A stretch of 64,000 nucleotides of DNA, taken from Desmodus rotundus (Eukaryota > Chordata > Mammalia > Chiroptera > Phyllostomidae). Positions within the stretch are counted from its first letter, which is position 1. Each line of letters begins with the position of its first letter. The position numbers and the translations under genes were made by a program. Where the stretch lies: NCBI RefSeq assembly GCF_022682495.2, contig NC_071397.1, positions 4,369,082 through 4,433,081 on the forward strand, given 5' to 3'. Below, one piece after another: positions 55,780 through 64,000 of the stretch. Below the pieces are notes generated by a model. It was not told the origin of the DNA and did no database searches. It was given only the letters and a program-made list of their open reading frames with translations.

Positions 55780-56960
55780 GCAAGTACTTTAAATATTTTA
55801 TACCTGTAGTAGGTTCAGTCCCGTGGTTGTGGGCAATTCTTAGGTGGCAGACATCAACCTAACAGCACATCCATCCCTAAAGTTAGGCTCCCTGGCCAGT
55901 GTGATGACTTAAAACCCACATCAGTTTCCCAACCACCCACTAGGAGGCAGTACTGCCCCATTGAGACTTGGAGGCCAAATCCTTTACCGGAAGTCACACT
56001 TTTAGGATTGAGTCTCCATTGACTGCAGTCTTTTCCACTCTGGCAATAACAGTAAAGGCAGTGATAATGACAAGAATGACAATAATTAGCATTTCTTGAA
56101 CTCATGGGCCAGCACTTTGCTAAACATTTTACATACATACACGAACCACCAGCTCACTTAAACCTCACTACGTGGGAGATTCTGGTATCTCATACCAACG
56201 AAAACACGGGATTAGGTACAAGAGCCACGGAAGTGTTTTGTGTAGAAGAGGTTGTACTTGAGCTAAGTGTTGGAAAATGGGTTTTGGCTACAAAGCTGGC
56301 TATATACAGGAAAAAACCATGTGCGTACAAAAGCAAAGAGAAGAAACTTCAAGGCTTTATGTGGGCTGGCGAGTTTAAGACCCTATAAATTTGTTCTGCG
56401 TTTAGAATTGGAGATGAATAGAAGGTCTGAGCCAGAGGAGAACTTAAGAGCTCATTAAGGGATGGTGATTTTCAGACCGGAAAACTAGCCAAACCTTTTT
56501 TTGGAGTGAAAACTTATGTAATAAATACATAAATATAAAATATCAATTTAAATGATACTGCTATAAAAAGATCTAGTCGGTAATACTGATTTAGAAAACA
56601 TGTTTTGATGAACGTAGTCTTGGGTTGACCTCAGAACCCAGTTTCTCCTGTATCTTGGTTGTACAGAGAAGTAAATGGCAAGTGGTAACATTTTTTAACA
56701 CATCATTTTGCAGTCCCAGAAGTGACAAGATAGGAAGGTCTTCCCCCAGAACAACCCAGAAGAACAAACTTACTTCATTATGTTAAAATACACATAACGG
56801 TTCAATAGGTTTTTATGTTTGAGAAGATGTTTTTTGAAAATTGAGAGACTGATGTATGTATTCTAAGGACAATCATGTGTGAACAGCTGGCGCAGGGCTG
56901 TGTGAGACTTCCTTACTCGCCCACCGTAGCTCTGCAGGTAGAGAGCCTGAGTCAAAGGAG
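55780..56960. other. Intergenic DNA, nothing recognised
   Basis: Unique sequence with some MIR-like text near 56090-56180 (catttcttgaactcatgggc). No gene supported. Confidence 0.4.
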
Positions 56961-56969
56961 AGGGAGGAC

Positions 56970-57003
56970 GGGGGCGGGGGAGGTGGGGAGGCGGGGAGGC
57001 GGG
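56970..57003 (+). repeat. G-rich tract with G-quadruplex potential
   Basis: Six G3-G5 runs with loops of one to three bases (gggggcgggggaggtggggag, then two more runs). Confidence 0.75.
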
Positions 57004-59640
57004 TGTTGTGATGCAGGCACTGCGACCCCTGGAACCCAGCTGGGTCCACATTTGGCCTCCTGACTTCCAGCCCAGTGCTCCTGAGTGGCCAGTTGTGACG
57101 TCCAGTATGGCAGCACGCCACAGCCAGGCTGTGCTGTCCCTTACCTGAGAGGGCCCTGGCCACTTGCCCATCTCCCTGGCAGATAAAGCCGCAGACGGAG
57201 CGCAAACAGCACGGGCTCCAGGGGGTGGTGCACGTCTGACCCGCCCAGTGGTTTGTGCCAGTGCCTGGGCCAAAGGCACTGCCCTGATCTCGCCTTTCTG
57301 CCCCTTCCTCACTGCGCCAGATCGGGCTCCTTGAGCAACAGGCGGCCACCTGTGAGTGTGAGAATGGTGTCTTTTAAGGTGGGTTTTCCAGGCTGCAGAG
57401 GGACTGCTCTGCCGCATTGCTCCATCAGTTTCACTACCCGCGGTGCAGTTGACGTGGGGTGGGGTGCTGGTGTCACCAGGGTGCAGGCATGTTGACCACG
57501 AAGGGGGTGGTGGCTCGAGCATGGCAGAGCAGGTACGCTCTAGCCCCAGGACTTCAAAAATACCACTTATCAGCATTTGTCTTTGGAAAGAGGCAATATT
57601 CTTAGAAATTGCAGGATGTTTAGAAATTTAACTTGCCCTTTTTTTTTCCTTTTTCAGAAAAGGAAATACTACATTGTGTGACAGACATCTAGTGTCTCCA
57701 GTCCTAGGTCAGTTAAGCTCCCTGGCTGATGTGATGACAATAAAAAAAACCTAAATCATTAGGAGACGTTTCTTATCACAATATAATTAACATTTTTGTC
57801 TAAAGAATATATTTTGCCACTAATGAAGAATACCAAGTGTGCACAGTGTTTTTATACAGAAACATTTAAAAAGTAAGTTCATACACTGAAAACTTTGGCT
57901 GGGCACAAGGCTGTTACTGAATAATTAATTTACTTGACCTTGACCCAGAGCAGGTCCCCCAGAAGCAGGTTCCTGGAGTGTGGCTCTGATGGGAGGGCTT
58001 TGTGCACTGTGGCCTTGTTGCCTGGGAGGGCGCAGGTCCCCCTCTCCCTGGAGCTGGAGGGCTGGCCTCCACAGCTCGGCCCGCACGTGACCACAGCCTG
58101 AGGACAGTGCAGCCTTTGACTTCTAGGTACGCACACCCTGTGTAGCCGAGAAGTGGCAGCCACACGACCGCCTCTGCAGGCTTGCTGGGACCAGAACCTG
58201 AGGGTACCGTGCGAAGCAACACCTGTGTCTGGCACAGAGGAGGCGCTGGAAGTTGACAGGCTCAGCGTTTCCCGCTGTGTTAGCTCCCCTTCATCCCCTT
58301 CAATTGCTCACTTTGAATTCAAAGGTCATGTATGAGCAAGGTAGGAAGACGAAAGGACGCATGTGAACAGGGAAGGGAAGAGGCGGCCCGATAGCTTCAG
58401 CTTTCACGAGTAGTCCTTTCTGTCCTGTGTCCTTGCTGGTGCTGGGAGTTGGGAGTTTCTTGGCTGTGTGCAGCAGGCGCTGGGTGATAGGCCCCACCGT
58501 GGGAATGAGGAACTGAATTCCAGAAAGAGGAAGGGCCTCCCTGGAGGTCGGGAAGATAGTAGGAAGTTGAAGCCAGTTTGAAGCCCACAGCTTCTGAGTC
58601 CAAGCCCAGCACTGGGGCCAGACAGGAGGAGGGGCCGCGGAGGTGCCCGCACCTGCCCCTGAACTCGCACGTGTGAGGAGCCTGTGCCCGCGATGCCGTC
58701 TTCCCTCCTGACAACCTGAGGTCCTGACCATTCCCCGCCGAAGACAAGCTCCTCCTTTGTGGCCTACCCAGCCCTAACGTCCTGGGAGTGGGCAGGTGGG
58801 GCTTTTAGGCCCCCCCAGTTTTGCGTTCCCGGGGCTCCTGGGTTTGCGCTGTCCCTAGGCCCGCTGCCATTTCTACAGAAGTGGTGTCCTGGGCTTTCCC
58901 CTCGCCGAAAAAGGCGTTCTCTCCTCTGCTTCCTCTGGCCCGAGCTGGCTGTCTTGGGCTTCCAGCGAGTATTTCCATTCTTTTCTAAGAGAAGCAAATG
59001 GGTACCTTTTTAGTGGTTAAAGTGACAAATAAACACTGCTCTCATGGTTAAAATTACTCCTTGAGGTGGAGGACAAGTGGATTGTGGGCAGATTGTTTCC
59101 CGAAATCTATCAGTATAATTTTAAAGAATGCCGAAAAGAGACATTAGTCCACGAACCCTCATGTGGTGACTGCACATAATCGCGTGTGATGTGGGCCACG
59201 CCCTGTGCTGGCCAGGTGGCGCACACGCGTGGCTCTGCCCGCACGGCGGTCAGATCCGGTAGTCCGGAGCATCAGGTGAGAGAAGGGACTTCCTTTCACT
59301 TAGTGGGTTTGCGCATCTGCAGGCGGGGGCAGCTGGGCCAGCGCTGACATGTTCCTCACATGGCGGCCTGCACCCTGGAGCAGGTGGACCACAGTGTCCC
59401 TCCAGCTGAGGCAAGAATGCCACCCTGGGACGTGATGGCCTGCAAGGTCCTTTCCATCACTGAAATTCTAGGATTGGCCTCTGCAGAAGAAGAGTAAGGT
59501 GGTTTTCTTTGTAAGGGTGGCGGGTCCAGACTCGTTTTCCTGGAGGGGAAGGGAACAATGTTAAATGCATACGGTGGGTGACTGTTGTCCAGGGCGGCGT
59601 CAGGCCACCTAACAGGCTTTTTGTTCTAGGGGCCACACAA
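57004..59640. other. G+C-rich intergenic DNA, no gene supported
   Basis: Several long open frames overlap on opposite strands (minus 56863-57576 with 237 codons, minus 58300-58731 with 143). None has a recognised domain. The elevated G+C content alone lengthens open frames. Confidence 0.4.
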
Positions 59641-59765
59641 GTGTAGTCATCACACGACCCCATTAAGAGTTACTCCCCTCATTGTGCAGATGTGGAAACT
59701 GAAGCTTAGAGGAGGAGGAAGTCCCAGAGTGAGGATTTCCACAGCCGGGACGACACCCAAGGCCT
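59641..59765 (-). repeat. MIR-type fragment
   Basis: Antisense core: cattgtgcagatgtggaaac, tgaagcttagagg. Confidence 0.5.
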
Positions 59766-60124
59766 GACCCCGCAGGCCCACGCTCCCCCAGCACTGTGCT
59801 GTGTGGATATGCTAATACTAGGCCTGCATCGGGGTTCACATTGCCCCAGAGGCTTCTTGGTGGATGGGGGTCCCCCCAAACCCCTGGAGGTAGCAGTTTC
59901 TTTCTCAGGGCCAGTGGGTGTAGAGGTCGTGGTATGGGAGGAGGATATCCGTGAGGAGTAGAGACTGCCGGCGCCAAAGCTGTCTCCCCAGTGGCCCCTG
60001 GGTGGCCTCCTGTCACTCAGATCGGCTCCGGGGAGGCTTTGCAGAGCGTTTGCAGGTTGTATGTCGGGGATCGAGGCCCTGCGGCTGCGTGCGTCTGGTA
60101 GGAAAAGCGCCGCATTCAGTCTAG

Positions 60125-60245
60125 AGACACGGGCTTGGCTCCTGGGCACCATTTATGCAGCTGGGGCAAGCCCTTTGCTCCTTGAGTCTTGCTCTTGTCA
60201 TCGGTAAAGCAGGACAGTGCTTTGTTGGGCTGGTATAGGGTTTAA
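60125..60245 (+). repeat. MIR-type fragment, plus orientation
   Basis: Sense MIR text: ggggcaagccctttgctcct, gtcatcggtaaagcagg. Confidence 0.5.
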
Positions 60246-60259
60246 AGGGGAAAAACCTT

Positions 60260-60470
60260 CACTGAATGCTTGGGAGTTCCAGGCACCGTTCACCTGTATT
60301 AACTTGACCTTCTCGGCAGTCCTTGGAGAATAGGTGCTGCTTTTATCTCCATTTTAGGAAACGCACAGAAAGGTTAAGTCACTTGCCCAACGTCACATGG
60401 CAAGTGGGGAAGCTGGGATTGGAACCGAAATCATCTGGCATCAGAGTAGACACTCAGTAAGAATCTATTA
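60260..60470 (-). repeat. MIR-type SINE, minus orientation
   Basis: A well-preserved antisense MIR: tccattttaggaaacgcaca, ggttaagtcacttgcccaac, gctgggattggaacc. Confidence 0.8.
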
Positions 60471-60474
60471 GATG

Positions 60475-62095
60475 AATAAGTGAATTCTAGGGCTCGTCAG
60501 TCCTAGACAACAGCTTTCTTAGTGGCAAACATTATTCCAGGTAGACGGGACGTTGGGGAGCCTTAGTGTAACCTGCTGTTCAATGGGTGAGACCCTCAGG
60601 AGTCTCAGTAAGCCTGGGGCCGAGCTGAGGTGAGGGGCCGGCATCCGACAGCCATGCCCAGTCGGGGTGCCCGTGGCCCACAATCCAGAGGTTATATGTT
60701 CTAGGAGACAACTCAGATACAGCGCAGTCACTTCCATAATCATTAGTGCAGAGTCCCAGCGACCTGCAGGTGCTGTCACTTTTTAACGTGTATCTATCAA
60801 CCCTGTCCCCAAACACAGTAAATAACATCGTTGAAGAATGGTTAGTGCTACGTGACCACGCACACCCGCAGAACCCCGCGCTTTACAACACAGAGGGTCT
60901 ACGGGCCTGGCTGCCTGTGGGGCAGGGGAATGGCAGTGACCCCTGGGGGCAGGCAGGATACGTAAAACAAGGGGGCTAGCTGGACCCATGGTTCCCCATG
61001 GAGCAGGGAGTAGGGTTCATTCATCTCACTGCACCAAGGGCCAAAAATTGAACTGAGTAAAAAGAAAAAGTAAAAAACAAGACGATGAAGTGACTCTGCC
61101 TGAAATGCACAGCTCTGAGCTCAGGGAGGAAAGGTGTGGGGACACATCCTGGGCGGCCTCACCAAAGGCAGAGACCTGGAGGAGTGTCCCTGGGTGGGGC
61201 TAGTGAGTTCAAGGTGAGAGTCAGTCACAGCTCTGTGAGCTCGAGCTCCTGCCCATAGACTGTAGGGCAGGAGGGAAGAGCGGCTCCTGGGTCAGGGGCC
61301 ACACAGTCACCTGCTGTCAAACCTTGCTCACCTAGGATTGGCCAGATCCACTACTAGGATGAGTCTAAGAGTGTCAAGAAGACAACGGATGTAGGTCAAT
61401 GAAGAGCCCATCTTCATTCCCTCAGCTGGACCATCTGTAAACACTGACCTCCCCTAACCGCCCACCTGGCTACTGGAACTTCCCTGCAAGTGGTCGTCCC
61501 CGGGCACAGAGCCTGCAGTTCTGGGCTCAGGTCACAAGGTGGCAGTGTGGGGAAGAGCTGACCCTGCCCCATGCAAAGGACGTTTAGGTTGGCTGGCAAG
61601 GAGAGGCAAGCATGATTTTCTAGAAAGTAAATCTTCAAGCCTGTTAGTCCTCAGCCGTTAACCACCCGGGGTGGGTGGCTGTGTGTGCGCATGTGCTTCT
61701 GAGTATGTATATGTGACGTGTGAATGTGTCGTGTGTGCCTAGAGTCACTGAGGGTGGCCGGGTGACTACATGAGTGTGAAGTGTGACTGTGAGTGGGGGG
61801 AGGGGAAGGGGGGAGCAGCAGTCTCAGGTGTCGCCAGAGAGGCTAGGCGGAAACTATAAACCTGGGCGATGTCCTCTTTATCAGTGAGCCCTTCTCCTGG
61901 GTGAACTGGGGTAGAGGGCAAAGTTCACGCAGATTAGTGGGGACCGGGAGGCGTGAAGCCTGGCAGCAGTATTGGAGGGGAGGAGGGAGTGCTCCAGTGG
62001 GAACGGAGGGTCAGCACTAAATTCTGCTTAGCCCCAGACTCAGAGACGGGGTGCTGGGCCCAGCCCAGCCAAGCTCCACCCAGCCTGGCCATTTT
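60475..62095. other. Intergenic DNA, nothing recognised
   Basis: Includes an impure TG-rich patch at 61675-61740. No supported gene. Confidence 0.4.
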
Positions 62096-62260
62096 CCAGT
62101 GGTGCAGGCAGGGCAGTTAACCTCCCTGGGCTTTAGTTTCTCCACCTGTGTAGTGGCAGGAAAGGGGGCCTGCCTTCCTGGCTGTGTGTGCGGATTAAAA
62201 GCCAGCTATGTATGTAATGCACTTCGAAGGAGGCCTGGAATGTGGTGAGTGCTCGCCTGC
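62096..62260 (+). repeat. MIR-type SINE fragment
   Basis: gcagttaacctccctgggct, ttctccacctgtgtagtgg, then a diverged end. Confidence 0.65.
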
Positions 62261-63299
62261 TGGTTGCGGAGGAAACGTGAAATCGTGCAATTCGAGAAGA
62301 CCTGGGTATAGCCTGGTGCAGGCCGGCCACTCTGGACCAGTCCTCTGCCCCCCAGCCTTCCAGACAGGGCCTTCCTAGAGGTGGAATGGGCCTTCGCAGG
62401 AAGCTGGGGGCTGGGCCCCCGAGAGGGTGTTGGGCCAACACACTCCAGATCTGTCTCCAGTTCCCAGCATGGCACACTCCAGGCCCACAGCATACTGACT
62501 CACACAGCCTCCTGCTCAAGTTTTGCTCTCATTTTTTTTTTTTTAAGGCCTGGGTGGAAAACATTTGGTGTCATCGGGGATTACTTTGAAACTACCGCCT
62601 CACATTGGGAGCTGGCTTGAGTCAACTGGTCACCATGGAATTTCTTTTTTTAGCACATAAACAGCCAAGTCAGAGGCAGCCGTGGCCCCGTCCAGGGCGG
62701 AAAGCAGCCCGTGGATGTGGAGCTGCCGGGCTCGTATTTCTTGGGTGAACAGATGCCATGTCTCTCAACTCACCGCGAGGAAGCCCAGAAACTGTGGTTT
62801 GGAGACCACGTGTCTGGTGATGTCTAGCTGTTCAGGTGGCTTCACCTGACAAGCCCCCTCTGAATGTCAAAGCCACAAGATAAAGCACATATATGTACAG
62901 TAGTCAGGGTGCTGCACTTCTCGGGGGCCACCCAAGTCAGTGAGGAAACTGTTTCATAGCCAAACATAAAAAATGCCAGCCACAAATGGACAAGCCTTCT
63001 TCCGAGTGCCTGTTTTGTGCAGGTTCTGAGTCCAGGGAGGGTCTCTAAGGGTGGGGAGACCGGGGCTGGCAGCGTAGGGCCCTTGGAGAGGCGGAAATGC
63101 CACGAGCCAAGGCGTGGAAGTAAGGGCGTGTAAAATATGCTACAGGTTGGCACAGAGGGTTTACAGCAATAAATAAATAAATCCAACACACACTCATTAA
63201 GCATCTACTAGGTACTAGATACTGATCAAGTCACCGAGATGAAGCTGGTGAACAAAGCAAAAACCTGTCTTCTGTGGACATTCTATGAGTAACAACAAG
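62261..63299. other. Intergenic DNA, nothing recognised
   Basis: No gene or clear repeat; short open frames on both strands. Confidence 0.4.
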
Positions 63300-63480
63300 A
63301 TAAATAGTAATAGCTCAAATGTATTGAGCACTTACTGCATGCCTGGCACTGTTTGAAGTACTTTATTTACTCATTTAATCCTCAAAACACCCCCATAAAG
63401 TAGTTATGGTTATTATCTCTAGTTCACTGGCGAGGAAGCATAGGCAGAGTGGTGAAGGCAGAATTCCAACTCGTGGCCCG
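63300..63480 (-). repeat. MIR-type SINE, minus orientation
   Basis: gagcacttactgcatgcctg, ctcatttaatcctcaaaaca, then ggcagaattccaactcg. Confidence 0.65.
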
Positions 63481-64000
63481 TGCTCTGACCTTGACACCCC
63501 ACTCCCTTCAGTGAGGCAGGGTGAGATGTCAGGTTGCAGGTATTGGGAGGTGGCTTGCAGGGTGGTGAACTCTGGGCAGGGAAAGTGGGGGACCCAGGGT
63601 TTTCGGAAAATCAATCTGGGGGCACGTATGGAGTCAGTTGCAGGGCTGGTGGCTGAAGGGACTTGGGGGTTGAGGGGCTGTGCAGCCCACTGGCGTCACA
63701 CAGGAAGAGGAGAGAAGTGAAGACAGAAGAATCAGTGGACAGGGCTTGGAATATGCCTCAGGCCATACCTTGCCTGGAATCCATGAACAGAGTCCATGGG
63801 CAGAGATCGTTCCCTCCCATCAAAGGAGACTGACCACCAGTTCACTGTATCATTAATTGTGCTTCGTGAGGGATGAGGGGCCTTGCTAGTGTGCTGGGCC
63901 CAAAGTCTACAACTGGTGGCTCGAAGGGTCTCCCAGGCTCTGCAAGAAGACGCTGTGGTGTGTACAAAGTTCAGCGTTGGTCCTTCTTCTCAAATTCTGT
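63481..64000. other. Intergenic DNA to the window end, nothing recognised
   Basis: No supported feature. In human the next gene in this direction is CDKN1A, which is not reached. Confidence 0.4.

Noticed and set aside
56863..57576. 237-codon minus-strand open frame
   Set aside because: A G+C-rich region with competing frames on both strands, no recognised domain and no splice or promoter context. Kept only as intergenic DNA.
1..64000. CRISPR arrays, operons, tRNA or rRNA genes
   Set aside because: The sequence is mammalian nuclear DNA. tRNA-like text belongs to SINEs with degraded promoters and tails, and no intact tRNA cloverleaf was seen.

Overview
The window is mammalian nuclear DNA, and almost certainly from a bat. 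It carries about two dozen copies of a tRNA-derived SINE with a head like ccctggctggtgtggctcag and an A/T-rich tail, the VES family typical of bats. It also has short hAT-type transposons with 8-bp target-site duplications and L1/HAL1 LINEs. Two protein genes are recognisable and both match the human 6p21 order. The 5' end of STK38 (NDR1 kinase) lies on the minus strand at the left. The complete SRSF3 gene (SRp20 splicing factor) lies on the plus strand at 42.4-51.2 kb. In human the next gene beyond SRSF3 is CDKN1A; it is not reached here.

Layout. 1-6.1 kb is STK38 intron 2: an old L1 shredded by SINEs, two hAT elements and an RPS27 retropseudogene. 6.13-6.27 kb is the STK38 exon with the start codon (43 codons). 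6.3-10.5 kb is intron 1. 10.2-10.9 kb is the STK38 CpG-island promoter with a good exon 1 splice donor. 11-41.6 kb is intergenic and dominated by repeats: VES SINEs, MIR, MER5A, three full-ended but decayed ORF1-only LINEs (HAL1-like), a deleted mariner, two further short transposons and a possible LTR. 41.6-42.9 kb is the SRSF3 CpG island with two CCAAT boxes, a CRE-like site and a TATA box. 44.2-48.3 kb holds the five SRSF3 coding exons, which together give an intact 164-residue protein, and between coding exons 2 and 3 the 458-nt poison exon. A long 3' UTR follows. 51.2-64 kb is intergenic, with SINEs, MIR fragments and a G-rich tract but no supported gene.

How it works together. SRSF3 makes an SR protein that controls splicing. 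The cassette exon at 46.4 kb adds a stop codon after ten residues, so its inclusion sends the mRNA to decay or gives a truncated product; this is the gene's autoregulatory switch. STK38 is an unrelated neighbour transcribed divergently from its own island 32 kb away. I found no wholly new system. The most informative non-genic material is the readable record of nested insertions, several with exact target-site duplications.
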